Source of the DNA: Flavimaribacter sp039888615
GTDB lineage: Bacteria > Pseudomonadota > Alphaproteobacteria > Rhizobiales > Rhizobiaceae
Direction: 5' to 3' (one strand)
Assembly (NCBI GenBank): GCA_039888615.1
Contig: JBDQQS010000009.1
DNA: 64,000 nucleotides
Position 1 is the stretch's first letter, and the number at the start of each line of letters is the position of its first letter. Shown here piece by piece: positions 51,418 to 60,762 of this stretch. The notes beneath the pieces are model-generated. The model made no database searches. It saw only the letters and a list, made by a program, of their open reading frames with translations, and had not been told where the DNA came from. The translations under genes and the position numbers were made by a program.

Positions 51418-53051
51418 TATTGCCCTCCGGCAGACGGTTTGCGACCGCTGTTCGCGATTATCATCAGGATCAGGCAAACGAGGCCGAGTATGAGCGCAAT
51501 GCCGGCTGCGTCGTCGGTTCGGTAGCTGCTCATGCGCTGCAGGAGTAGATAGGGCAGAGTGATGACGTCCTGGCTGCCGAACAGCGCAATCGCGCCGAGA
51601 TCGCCTAGTGACAGGGCCATGGCGAAAGCAGCGGCAAGAAAAAAGGCCGTCCGCAAACCGGGCCAGTCCACCAGGAGAAATTTTCGCGCTCCGGTAAGGC
51701 CGAGCGAGGCGGAGAGACGGCCGGTGCGCGCCATGTGGCTGGCGTGGGCAGGTTCCATGACCCGCATGACGAAAGGAAGCGCCATCAAGGCATTGACGGC
51801 GACAATGATGACCGGCGCAAGGCCAAAGATGTCCGTGTGACCGCGCAGCAGCACGAACCAGCCGGCGCCGAGCACGATCGGCGGGACAAGGAGTATCAGG
51901 CTGGAGATCGCCCCGACGGCGCTTCGGAAGGCTGTCGCCACATTCGAATGGCGCATGAGCGGCAAGCAGGCGCTTCTTGCTTTTATCAGCACCGCAGCCA
52001 TCGTTACGGAAATCAACGCGGCGACCATGCCTATGACGAGACTTGTCACAGCCGCCCGCAAGACGATGTCTTCTCCCGCCAACCTCACAAGATCGGACGC
52101 CAGGCCGGCAGCCGTCACCGAAAGCAGGGGCGACAAAAGAAACACGCCGCCGATAACAATCAATCCGTAGTCGCCGAGCAGTGCGCCAACGCTGTCGCGA
52201 CCGTATCGCCGCGAAGCGCGACCGTAAACGGGTTCCTCTTCCTGGGGTCTGCCAACAAGGGCGAGAACTGCCAGCAACGCTCCGGTCATTGCGAGTTGTA
52301 CAAGAGCCAGCACAACGGCGCGCAGCGGGTCGAAATCGAAGCGCAGCGACTGGTAGATCGCGACCTCGATGGTGGTTGCGCGTGGCCCCCCTCCCAGCAG
52401 CAGAACCAGTGTGAAGCTTGTTACGCACAGCATCAGCACGAGGCCTGCGACGCCGGGTATCTGCCCCCGGATCTGCGGCCACTCGATAAGCAGGAAGGTT
52501 TGGCGCTGGGTTAGCCCCAACTGTCCTGCGTTGCGCCAATATTCCGATGGAATCTCTTCGAGACGCGCCAGCAGCAGCCTGGCGGCAAGCGGCAGGTTGA
52601 AGAAGACATGGGCCAGCAAAATCCCTGAAAGTCCGTATATCGAGACCGGTTTCGCCAGACCCAGCGATAGCAACAGGTCGTTGAGAAGTCCCTGCCGCCC
52701 CCAGATTTCGATGATGCCAAGGGCGACGACAATCGGCGGCAATCCCAGCGGAACCGCCAAGAGCTGAATCAGCAGCCGCCTTCCGGGGAACTCAGGACGC
52801 CTGGCGATCGCGCGCGCGAACGCGATCGCCGGAATGACGGACAGAAGGGTCGAGGCGACCGCCTGGAACAGCGTAAACCGCGCGACCCGCCAGATATAGC
52901 TGTCGAAAAACGGCGATTGGCTCTGCGTCGACCCGGTCGCCGTCAGCACCAGCGCAAGCGCTGCTGATCCGACAATTGCCGTTATGAACAGAAAAACCGC
53001 CGCGCCGGCAAAAATGCCGAGCGCCGTCTGTCTTCTGTTCAGCAAGCGCAT
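51417..53051 (-). CDS. thiP: Thiamine ABC transporter permease
   Basis: 544-residue permease, a fusion of two BPD-type transmembrane modules (about 12 segments), as in ThiP. EAA-like loops are at GLTQRQTFLLIEWPQIRGQ (first half) and LGLTGARKFLLVDWPGLR (second half), the contact points for two ThiQ subunits. ATG 53051, 6 bases after thiB. Operon with thiB and thiQ under the TPP riboswitch. Confidence 0.95.
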   Translation of the reverse strand: MRLLNRRQTALGIFAGAAVFLFITAIVGSAALALVLTATGSTQSQSPFFDSYIWRVARFTLFQAVASTLLSVIPAIAFARAIARRPEFPGRRLLIQLLAVPLGLPPIVVALGIIEIWGRQGLLNDLLLSLGLAKPVSIYGLSGILLAHVFFNLPLAARLLLARLEEIPSEYWRNAGQLGLTQRQTFLLIEWPQIRGQIPGVAGLVLMLCVTSFTLVLLLGGGPRATTIEVAIYQSLRFDFDPLRAVVLALVQLAMTGALLAVLALVGRPQEEEPVYGRASRRYGRDSVGALLGDYGLIVIGGVFLLSPLLSVTAAGLASDLVRLAGEDIVLRAAVTSLVIGMVAALISVTMAAVLIKARSACLPLMRHSNVATAFRSAVGAISSLILLVPPIVLGAGWFVLLRGHTDIFGLAPVIIVAVNALMALPFVMRVMEPAHASHMARTGRLSASLGLTGARKFLLVDWPGLRTAFFLAAAFAMALSLGDLGAIALFGSQDVITLPYLLLQRMSSYRTDDAAGIALILGLVCLILMIIANSGRKPSAGGQ

Positions 53052-53057
53052 GGTCGC

Positions 53058-54077
53058 TTAACGACTCATGACGGCGAGCCACTCGTCGACCCAGGCTTTG
53101 CGGTTTTCAGAGACCTCTTCTGCTGTGAAGATCAGAGTCTTTGACGGTGATACAAGTTCTTCGAAGGCCGCAGGCAGTGGTTCTGATGTCTTGCCTGCCG
53201 GCAGCATCCAGTTGGTGGTGGGAATTGCGTTCTGGAAACCGGGTCCGGTCATGAAGCTCAGAAACTGTTGCGCAAGGTCCTTGTCCGTCGCCATTTTTAA
53301 CATTCCTGCGACTTCGATCTGCAGGTAGTGACCTTCCTCGAATGCGGCCGCCTGATACTGATCCGTGTCTTCCGCGATCATGTGATAGGCTGGCGATGTG
53401 GTGTAGGAAAGCACCATCGGCGCTTCACCTTTGGTGAACAGCCCATAGGACTCCGACCATCCGGGCGTAACGGCCAGCACGCGATCCTGCAGTTTCGCCC
53501 AGGCGTCTGCCGCGTCGTCGCCATAGACAGACCTGATCCAAAGCAGCAGGCCGAGACCCGGCGTCGATGTGCGCGGATCCTGAATTGCAATCTTCGGCGC
53601 ATCCGGCCCGCCCTCGACCAGTTCCTTAAGGCTCGCCGGCGGCGAACTGACCGCCTCGGTATCGTAGATGACGGCGAAGTAACCATAGTCGAACGGTACG
53701 AAAACATCGTCAGACCAGCCGCCGGGAACCGATACATCGGACGTGTCGACGCCGCTTGGCGCGAACAATCCGGTGGCTTTCGCCTCGGCGACGAGATTGG
53801 TGTCGAGGCCGAGCACGACGTCGGCTTTTGTTGAATCGCCTTCGAGCCGCAAGCGGTTGAGCAAAGCGACGCCGTCAGCGACGCCGACCCATTCGAGCGT
53901 GCAATCGCATTCAGCTTCGAATGCTTCCTTGACGACAGGGCCGGGACCCCAGTCTGCGACAAAGCTCTCATAGGTGTAGACGGTAAGCGTCTTGTCGCTG
54001 GCGGTTGCCGGAGCAGCTGACAGTGTTGCGATTGTGGCCAGGCCGATGAAAAATGATGATATGTAGCGTTTGCGCAT
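53058..54077 (-). CDS. thiB: Thiamine-binding periplasmic protein
   Basis: Solute-binding protein for thiamine and its phosphates, 339 residues, with signal peptide cleaved after ATA near residue 26. Family features: LTVYTYESFVADWGPGPVV at the mature start, FDYGYFAVIYDTEAV and SYTTSPAYHM in the binding cleft. ATG 54077 with a perfect GGAGG. First gene after the riboswitch. Confidence 0.95.
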   Translation of the reverse strand: MRKRYISSFFIGLATIATLSAAPATASDKTLTVYTYESFVADWGPGPVVKEAFEAECDCTLEWVGVADGVALLNRLRLEGDSTKADVVLGLDTNLVAEAKATGLFAPSGVDTSDVSVPGGWSDDVFVPFDYGYFAVIYDTEAVSSPPASLKELVEGGPDAPKIAIQDPRTSTPGLGLLLWIRSVYGDDAADAWAKLQDRVLAVTPGWSESYGLFTKGEAPMVLSYTTSPAYHMIAEDTDQYQAAAFEEGHYLQIEVAGMLKMATDKDLAQQFLSFMTGPGFQNAIPTTNWMLPAGKTSEPLPAAFEELVSPSKTLIFTAEEVSENRKAWVDEWLAVMSR

Positions 54078-54127
54078 TTGCGCCTCCTTGACTGTTACAA
54101 GAACGGGAAAAAGGCGCGAATGTTGCG

Positions 54128-54220
54128 TCTAATCCCTACGCCGGTGTTAACCGGATCAGGTTCTACGGGTTGGTGGATCCTCTCAGCCGGCCGCGATTGC
54201 GACAGGCACCCCGTTAGAGC
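54128..54220 (-). promoter_or_regulatory. TPP riboswitch (THI element) of thiBPQ
   Basis: Read on the minus strand the leader contains GGGGTGCC, CTGAGA, then ACCCGTAGAACCTGATC and a closing GCGTAGGGA: the conserved THI-box order of the thiamine pyrophosphate aptamer with its P1-P5 halves. It ends about 50 bases upstream of the thiB ATG, whose SD (GGAGG) could be masked, so translational control is likely; no intrinsic terminator is seen after the aptamer. Confidence 0.97.
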
Positions 54221-54227
54221 GGCTCCA

Positions 54228-54256
54228 CTTGTACTAATCGCCAAAGACGCTGGCAA
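54228..54256 (-). promoter_or_regulatory. Candidate thiBPQ promoter
   Basis: On the minus strand TTGCCA (plus-strand 54251-54256), 17 bases, TACAAG (plus-strand 54228-54233), placing the start of transcription right at the beginning of the riboswitch. Confidence 0.6.
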
Positions 54257-54306
54257 GAGCCGGAAAAACTGCTAGAGGCTTCACGCACAAGCTTCATAAG
54301 AGACCC

Positions 54307-54960
54307 ATGAACGACAATTCCGCATTTCTCATACTTCTTGGTGGAGAGCTTTCAACGACGGATCGGCTGCGGCGGCAAATTTCCGGCACGCGGGTAATCG
54401 CGGCCGACAGCGGCATGCGGCATGCGCGCATGCTCGACGTCGAGCCCGAGATCTGGGTAGGTGATTTCGATTCGGCGACCGCCGCTCTCCAGGAAGACTG
54501 GCGCCATGTGGAGCGGATACCATTTCCGGCGGAGAAGAACTTCACCGATGGGGAAATCGCGGTCGAAGAGGCGTTGACGCGCGGCGCCCGAAGTCTTGTT
54601 CTCGCCGGATCCTTGGCCGGTGAGCGCAGCGACCATGCCCTGCTTCATATGACCTTCGCCTGCTCGCTGGCGCAAAGCGGCCTGGATGTTCATCTGACTT
54701 CCGGCGCGGAAGAGGCATGGCCGCTCTTGCCCGGTTCGCGCGCGTTCGAGTTGCCAGCTTCGTCGCTGTTCTCGATCGTCAATTTTACGCCTGTTGAGGA
54801 CCTCCATATTGAAGGCGCGCGCTATCCGCTCACCGATCACGAGCTCGCATTCGGATCATCCCGCACCTTGTCGAATGTCGCCGAGGGGCCGGTGACGATC
54901 ACCATGGGCTCGGGGTCGGCGATACTGGTTGCGCGTCCCTATGATCTTTCGGGACGGTGA
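54307..54960 (+). CDS. thiN: Thiamine pyrophosphokinase
   Basis: Transfers pyrophosphate from ATP to thiamine, giving TPP directly. 217 residues; active-site motifs ADSG (33-36), VGDFDS (51-56) and EKNFTDGE, and C-terminal thiamine-binding domain with YPLTDHELAFGSS. ATG 54307. It is divergent from the thiBPQ importer, so uptake and activation share one intergenic region; thiN itself has no riboswitch. Thiamine salvage rather than de novo synthesis is indicated by this cluster. Confidence 0.94.
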   Translation: MNDNSAFLILLGGELSTTDRLRRQISGTRVIAADSGMRHARMLDVEPEIWVGDFDSATAALQEDWRHVERIPFPAEKNFTDGEIAVEEALTRGARSLVLAGSLAGERSDHALLHMTFACSLAQSGLDVHLTSGAEEAWPLLPGSRAFELPASSLFSIVNFTPVEDLHIEGARYPLTDHELAFGSSRTLSNVAEGPVTITMGSGSAILVARPYDLSGR

Positions 54961-54966
54961 TTGAAG

Positions 54967-56781
54967 ATGGCGCCGCCAATTATAAAACTCGATGACATTC
55001 ACCTGACTTTCGGCGGGACGCCCCTGCTCGACGGCGCCGACCTGCAGGTCGAACCGGATGACCGGATTTGTCTTGTCGGCCGAAATGGCTCCGGCAAGTC
55101 CACGCTGATGAAAATCGCCGCCGGGCTGGTCGAAGCCCAGTCGGGAGAGATATTCCGCCATCCTAAAGCAACGGTGCGCTATCTCGAACAGGCGCCGGAT
55201 TTTACCGGTTACGAAACGGTGCGCGCCTATGCCATGGCCGGCCTTGCGCCGGGCGATGACGAGCATCGCGTCGATTATCTTCTCGAACATCTCGATCTGA
55301 CCGGAGATGAGGATCCTGCAAGAGTATCCGGCGGTGAAGCGCGCCGCGCGGCGCTGGCGCGGGTGCTTGCTCCCCGGCCCGATGTACTGCTTCTGGACGA
55401 GCCGACCAATCATCTCGACCTGCCAACCATTGAATGGCTGGAAAAGGAACTGCGTGCGTTTCGCGGCGCTCTGGTTGTCATTTCACACGACCGGCAATTT
55501 CTGAAATCAGTGTCGCGGGCGACCGTCTGGATCGATCGCGGCAAGACGCGCCGTCTCGAAAAGGGTTTCGAGGCTTTCGAAGACTGGCAGAACGAGGTTC
55601 TGGAGGAAGAAGAACGCGCACAGCACAAACTGGGCCGAGCGATCGTGCGCGAGGAACACTGGCTGCGTTACGGCGTGACGGCGCGGCGCAAACGCAATGT
55701 GCGGCGGCTCGGCGAATTGCATGCCATGCGGGAGCGCCATCGCAGTCATCGCGGGCCGACAGGCGTTGCAATACTTCACGCCTCGGATGCGAAGGATTCC
55801 GGAAAGCTGGTGATCGAGGCGGAAGGGCTTGTGAAGCATTATGACGGCCGGCCGATCGTTGACGATTTCTCCCTGCGCGTTCATCGCGGAGATCGTATCG
55901 GCCTCATCGGTCCGAACGGCGCGGGCAAGACAACTCTGCTGAAGTTGCTGACCGGCCAGTTGCAATCGGACGTCGGCGCGCTGCGGCTCGGAACCAATCT
56001 CGAAATCGCGATTCTGGATCAGAAACGGGAGGATCTCGATCTGCAGATGTCACTCGAAATGTTCCTGACGGACGGTCGTGGAAGCAATCTCGTCGTCAAT
56101 GGCGAACAAAAACATGTGACAGGCTACATGAAGGATTTTCTGTTCCAGCCGGAGCAGGCCCGCACGCCTATACGGGAATTGTCAGGTGGCGAGAAGGCGC
56201 GATTGCTGCTCGCCAAGATGCTTGCGCGCCCTGCCAATCTGATCGTGCTGGACGAGCCGACAAACGACCTCGACTTGGAAACGCTCGATCTTCTGCAGGA
56301 ACTTGTCGCCGGGTTCGCGGGCACCGTCATCCTGGTAAGCCACGATCGGGATTTTCTGGATCGGACGGTAACTTCGGTGATCGCGCCGGCGCAGATGGAA
56401 GCGCCGGACGGTCGATGGATAAGCTATGCGGGCGGCCATACCGATATGCTCGCCCAGAGGCGGGAACAGGAGGTCCGGTCAAAACCGTCGCCGACCTCAG
56501 CTTCCTCCGCTGCCGTGGCGCCGAAGTCTTCCGGCCGCGAACGAAAGCTGTCTTACAAGCAGAAATTCGCTTTGGAGACTCTGCCTGGAAAGATCGCCGA
56601 GGCGGAACAGAAAGCCGGTGAGCTGGAAGACCTGATGGCCGATCCGAATCTGTTCACACGCGATCAGGAATCGTTCAATCGCGCAGCGGAAGATCTTGCG
56701 GCTCTCAGGTTGAAACTGGAGGCCATGGAGGAGGAATGGCTGGAACTCGAGATGCTGCGCGAGGAAATTGAAACCGGATGA
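54967..56781 (+). CDS. ABC-F family ATPase (Uup-like)
   Basis: Two ABC domains on one chain without membrane segments, 604 residues from ATG 54967 (a TTG two codons earlier is possible). Walker A GRNGSGKST and GPNGAGKTT, signatures VSGGEARRAALA and LSGGEKARLLLAK, Walker B LLLDEPTNHLDLPT and IVLDEPTNDLDLET, linker between them rich in Arg, and a C-terminal coiled coil (about 520-600) with a basic segment, as in Uup. ABC-F proteins act on the ribosome; Uup has also been linked to DNA transactions. Six bases after thiN, possibly co-transcribed. Confidence 0.93.
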   Translation: MAPPIIKLDDIHLTFGGTPLLDGADLQVEPDDRICLVGRNGSGKSTLMKIAAGLVEAQSGEIFRHPKATVRYLEQAPDFTGYETVRAYAMAGLAPGDDEHRVDYLLEHLDLTGDEDPARVSGGEARRAALARVLAPRPDVLLLDEPTNHLDLPTIEWLEKELRAFRGALVVISHDRQFLKSVSRATVWIDRGKTRRLEKGFEAFEDWQNEVLEEEERAQHKLGRAIVREEHWLRYGVTARRKRNVRRLGELHAMRERHRSHRGPTGVAILHASDAKDSGKLVIEAEGLVKHYDGRPIVDDFSLRVHRGDRIGLIGPNGAGKTTLLKLLTGQLQSDVGALRLGTNLEIAILDQKREDLDLQMSLEMFLTDGRGSNLVVNGEQKHVTGYMKDFLFQPEQARTPIRELSGGEKARLLLAKMLARPANLIVLDEPTNDLDLETLDLLQELVAGFAGTVILVSHDRDFLDRTVTSVIAPAQMEAPDGRWISYAGGHTDMLAQRREQEVRSKPSPTSASSAAVAPKSSGRERKLSYKQKFALETLPGKIAEAEQKAGELEDLMADPNLFTRDQESFNRAAEDLAALRLKLEAMEEEWLELEMLREEIETG

Positions 56782-56784
56782 TCC

Positions 56785-56813
56785 CTTGAATCGAAAGGGG
56801 TGACCGTTATAGT
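56785..56813 (+). promoter_or_regulatory. Candidate metH promoter
   Basis: CTTGAA (56785-56790) and TATAGT (56808-56813), 17 bases apart, just after the ABC-F stop. The implied leader of about 120 bases contains competing inverted repeats. Confidence 0.45.
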
Positions 56814-56814
56814 G

Positions 56815-56909
56815 CGGGCAAATCGACATTGCCGGACCGACATTTCTCCCAATGTATGTGCACTACAAGGACCTGCGCTTGCCGCTCGCCCGCCAGTATT
56901 GCCCGGCAA
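56815..56909 (+). promoter_or_regulatory. Leader with alternative pairings upstream of split metH
   Basis: The segment TTGCCCGGCAA (56899-56909) can pair through TTGCCCG with CGGGCAA (56815-56821), or through CCGGCAA with TTGCCGG (56829-56835). The two pairings exclude each other. It matches no SAM, SAH or cobalamin riboswitch that I recognise. Evidence is complementarity only. Confidence 0.3.
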
Positions 56910-56940
56910 CATAGACAACCCGAACAGGAACAGCACAGCA

Positions 56941-57990
56941 ATGCATGCGAATATCGAGGCTTTGGCCGAAGAGAGGGTTCTGATCCTCGACGGCGCGATG
57001 GGCACCATGATCCAGGAAAGAAAACCGGACGAGGCGATCTATCGCGGCGAACGGTTTCGCAATCATCCGACTGATTTGGCGGGCAACAACGAACTATTGA
57101 GTCTGACGCAGCCTGAAATGATCACCGATATCCATCGGGCCTTCATCAAAGCCGGAGCCGATATCATCTGCACCAACACTTTCTCGGCGAGCCGGATCAG
57201 CCAGGCGGACTACGATCTGCAGGAAATTTGCGTCGAACTGAACCTCGCCTCCACCGAATGCGCGCGCAAGGCGGTCCAAAGCGTAGACCGGCCGGTGTGG
57301 ATCGCCGGCGCCATCGGGCCGACCAACCAGACGGCGAGCATCTCGCCTGACGTCAACGACCCGGGCATGCGGAAGGTCATGTTCGACGATCTTGCGCTGG
57401 CCTATTGCGAGGCGGCGAAGGCGCTTATCGAAGGCGGAGTGGACCTTATCCTGATCGAAACCATTTTCGACACGCTCAACGCAAAGGCGGCCGTCTATGC
57501 GTTGGAAACGTTGCGTGACGAAGGCGTCGCCGTTCCTCCGCTGATGATTTCCGGCACGATCACAGACCGCTCCGGTCGTACATTGACAGGCCAGACGCCG
57601 GAAGCGTTCTGGATTTCGCTATGCCATGCAAAACCGTTCTCCGTAGGGCTCAACTGTGCGCTCGGCGCCGCCGAAATGAGGCCGCATATCCGGGCGCTTT
57701 CGGATATCGCCGACACCCGGATCTGCGCATACCCAAATGCCGGGTTGCCGAACGAGATGGGCGGCTATGACGAACTGCCGGAGGAAACTGCGGCCTATCT
57801 TGGCGCATGGGCTGAAGCCGGCCTTGTCAACATCGTAGGCGGTTGCTGCGGAACCACCCCGGATCATATCCGCGCCATCGCCGATGCCGTGCGGGGCAAG
57901 GCGCCGCGCAATGTTCCTCGCTTTGCCCCACGGTTGCGGCTTTCGGGCCTCGAAATGTTCGAGGCTGATCGCGAAGAGGTTGCGGCATGA
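56941..57990 (+). CDS. metH: Methionine synthase, homocysteine-binding half
   Basis: Stand-alone homocysteine S-methyltransferase domain of B12-dependent methionine synthase, 349 residues. Zinc ligands Cys239 (GLNCALG), Cys302 and Cys303 (GGCCGTT) correspond to Cys247, 310 and 311 of E. coli MetH. It ends at the point where the interdomain linker would join the folate domain, and its TGA overlaps the next start as ATGA. ATG 56941 is chosen; a same-frame GTG at 56800 would add 47 implausible residues. It must act with the next gene product; alone it would lack folate and cobalamin domains. Confidence 0.95.
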   Translation: MHANIEALAEERVLILDGAMGTMIQERKPDEAIYRGERFRNHPTDLAGNNELLSLTQPEMITDIHRAFIKAGADIICTNTFSASRISQADYDLQEICVELNLASTECARKAVQSVDRPVWIAGAIGPTNQTASISPDVNDPGMRKVMFDDLALAYCEAAKALIEGGVDLILIETIFDTLNAKAAVYALETLRDEGVAVPPLMISGTITDRSGRTLTGQTPEAFWISLCHAKPFSVGLNCALGAAEMRPHIRALSDIADTRICAYPNAGLPNEMGGYDELPEETAAYLGAWAEAGLVNIVGGCCGTTPDHIRAIADAVRGKAPRNVPRFAPRLRLSGLEMFEADREEVAA

Positions 57991-60644
57991 ACGTCGCCAC
58001 TTTCATCAATATCGGTGAACGCACCAACGTTACAGGATCGGCTAAATTCAAGAAGCTGATCATGGAAGGCGACTACGCGGCTGGCCTTGAAGTCGCAAGG
58101 AGCCAGGTCGAGAACGGCGCCCAGATAATAGACGTCAATATGGACGAAGGCCTGCTCGAGAGCGAACAGGCGATGACGACCTTCCTCAATCTCATTGCCT
58201 CCGAACCGGACATCTCGCGGGTTCCGGTGATGATCGACAGTTCCAAATGGTCTGTCATCGAGGCGGGGCTGAAGTGCACCCAGGGCAAATCCGTAGTCAA
58301 TTCGATCAGCCTGAAGGAAGGCGAAGAGCCGTTTCTCGAACAGGCGCGGATCATCCGGCGCTACGGCGCAGCTGTAGTCGTCATGGCCTTCGACGAGGAC
58401 GGTCAGGCCGAAACCGCCGAGCACAAGTTCAGTATTTGCGAAAGATCCTATCGCCTTCTGACGGAAAAGGCCGGATTCAGCCCGGCCGATATCATCTTCG
58501 ACCCCAATATCTTTGCCGTCGCAACCGGGATCGAGGAACACAATAATTACGCGGTCGCTTTCATCGAAGCGACGAAGATGATCAAGGAACGGCTGCCCTA
58601 CGCCCATGTGTCGGGAGGATTATCGAACATCTCCTTTTCGTTCCGCGGCAACAATCCGGTTCGCGAGGCGATGCATTCGGTGTTCCTTTATCACGCGATC
58701 CGGGCCGGTCTCGACATGGCGATCGTCAACGCCGGCCAGATCACCGTCTATGACGATATTCCGGAAGAGCTGCGCGAGCATGTCGAGGATGTGCTGCTCA
58801 ACCGCCGTGACGATGCGACCGAGCGCCTGTTGGCGATCGCCGACAATTATCGCGGGTCCGGCGAGGCGCAGAAGAAGGCTGATCCAAAATGGCGTGAGGA
58901 GCCGGTTGAAGAGCGGCTGCGTCACGCGCTCGTTCACGGCATTACCGAGTTTGTCGTCGGCGATACGGAGGAATGCCGGCAGCGCGCCGAAAAACCCCTC
59001 GACGTGATCGAGGGTCCGCTGATGGAAGGCATGAACGTCGTCGGCGACCTATTTGGCGCAGGCAAGATGTTTCTGCCCCAGGTGGTGAAATCGGCGCGCG
59101 TCATGAAAGCCGCTGTCGCCCATCTCATTCCCTTCATGGAGGAGGAGAAAAAGCGCAGCGGCGACACAAGCGCGAAGGGGCGGATCCTCATGGCGACCGT
59201 CAAGGGCGACGTCCATGACATCGGCAAGAACATCGTCGGCGTCGTGCTCCAGTGCAACAACTACGACGTGGTCGATCTCGGCGTCATGGTTCCAACCGAG
59301 GATATTCTGGAGAAGGCGCGCGAAGAAAAGGTCGATATTATCGGCCTGTCCGGTCTCATCACGCCCTCGCTCGACCGCATGGTCGACGTCGCTTCCGAAA
59401 TGAAACGGGCAGGCTTCGACCTGCCGTTGCTGATCGGCGGCGCAACGACATCGAAGAAACACACGGCGTTGAAGATCGCGCCGGAGTATGATCACGGTGT
59501 CCTGCACGTCAACGACGCCTCCAAAGCGGTTGGCGTTGTGGCCCGGCTTCTGTCCAGGACGGCGCGTTCCGGTCTCCTTGCAGAAGTTGCACTCGATCAG
59601 GAAAAGATGCGTGGAAGCGGCTCGAAGGAAAAGGCTCGTCCGGTGATTTCCATCGCCGAGGCGCGCGCCAACAAATTCGATGGCGGCTTCGACAGCTACA
59701 CGCCGCCGAAACCAAACATTACTGGTCTGCAGGTCTTCGAAAATATACCTGTCGACGATCTCGTGCCTTTTATCGACTGGACGCCTTTCTTCCAGACCTG
59801 GGAGATGTCCGGCGGCTTCCCCGCAATTCTCGATGATCCGGACAAGGGCCCGGCCGCGCGCGATCTGTATGACAACGCGCAGGCGATGCTGAAGCGCGTC
59901 GGCAACTGGTTTCATCCGAAGGCGGTCATCGGTCTCTGGCCAGCCAATGCCGACGGCGACGACATCACTGTCTGGGCGAGCGAAGCGCGCGACAGGCCAC
60001 AGGCGCGGTTCAGTATGCTGAGGCAGCAGGGGCGAAAGTCGCGCAATCGCCCCAATCTCTGCCTGTCAGATTTCGTTGCTCCTATAGGCTCGCCTGACTG
60101 GCTGGGCGGCTTTGCCGTGACGGCCGGACCGGAGGTCCACGAGATCGCCAATCGCTTCAAGGAAGAAGGCAACGACTACGATTCGATCATGGTTCAGGCG
60201 CTTGGCGATCGTCTAGCAGAAGCACTGGCCGAAGCCATGCATGCACGCGTGCGTAAGGAACTTTGGGGCTACGCGCTCGATGAGGCCATGTCCAACAACG
60301 AGCTGATATCCGAATCCTATCGCGGCATTCGACCGGCGCCCGGATATCCGGCTTGCCCGGATCATACCGGCAAGCGGGTGTTGTTCGACCTTCTGCAGGC
60401 GCCGAAGCATACGGGCATCGAGCTCACGGAATCCTGCGCGATGTGGCCGGCGGCTTCCGTCTCCGGTCTCTACTTCGCGCATCCCGGATCATCCTATTTC
60501 GGCGTCGGACGTATCGGCGCAGATCAGGTGCAAGACTATGCAAGACGCCGGGGCATAACTGTCACTGAAGCCGAGACCTGGCTTTCGCCGTCGCTTGCGT
60601 ATGACTCAGCCGCTCGCGCCGCCGAACTGAAGAAGACCGCCTGA
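57987..60644 (+). CDS. metH: Methionine synthase, folate/cobalamin/activation part
   Basis: 885 residues: pterin-binding domain (FINIGERTNVTGSAKF, about 1-265), cobalamin cap and B12-binding domain with GDVHDIGKN, whose His410 is the lower cobalt ligand, and the C-terminal AdoMet-binding reactivation domain (RGIRPAPGYPACPDHTGK). Together with the preceding gene it equals one MetH of about 1,234 residues. GAGG lies 8 bases before its ATG within the end of the upstream gene, so it is a proper coupled start rather than an accidental frameshift. Requires cobalamin, consistent with cobST nearby in the window. Confidence 0.95.
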   Translation: MNVATFINIGERTNVTGSAKFKKLIMEGDYAAGLEVARSQVENGAQIIDVNMDEGLLESEQAMTTFLNLIASEPDISRVPVMIDSSKWSVIEAGLKCTQGKSVVNSISLKEGEEPFLEQARIIRRYGAAVVVMAFDEDGQAETAEHKFSICERSYRLLTEKAGFSPADIIFDPNIFAVATGIEEHNNYAVAFIEATKMIKERLPYAHVSGGLSNISFSFRGNNPVREAMHSVFLYHAIRAGLDMAIVNAGQITVYDDIPEELREHVEDVLLNRRDDATERLLAIADNYRGSGEAQKKADPKWREEPVEERLRHALVHGITEFVVGDTEECRQRAEKPLDVIEGPLMEGMNVVGDLFGAGKMFLPQVVKSARVMKAAVAHLIPFMEEEKKRSGDTSAKGRILMATVKGDVHDIGKNIVGVVLQCNNYDVVDLGVMVPTEDILEKAREEKVDIIGLSGLITPSLDRMVDVASEMKRAGFDLPLLIGGATTSKKHTALKIAPEYDHGVLHVNDASKAVGVVARLLSRTARSGLLAEVALDQEKMRGSGSKEKARPVISIAEARANKFDGGFDSYTPPKPNITGLQVFENIPVDDLVPFIDWTPFFQTWEMSGGFPAILDDPDKGPAARDLYDNAQAMLKRVGNWFHPKAVIGLWPANADGDDITVWASEARDRPQARFSMLRQQGRKSRNRPNLCLSDFVAPIGSPDWLGGFAVTAGPEVHEIANRFKEEGNDYDSIMVQALGDRLAEALAEAMHARVRKELWGYALDEAMSNNELISESYRGIRPAPGYPACPDHTGKRVLFDLLQAPKHTGIELTESCAMWPAASVSGLYFAHPGSSYFGVGRIGADQVQDYARRRGITVTEAETWLSPSLAYDSAARAAELKKTA

Positions 60645-60762
60645 AAAATCCGGTGACGGATCGATCGTGAAGCCAATGAGGCCGATTTGTGCCATCAAAT
60701 GCTTCCAATTGAGATCGGCACACTCTAATGTCGCGCCCGCTTGATAGGAGATTGTAGGGAAT

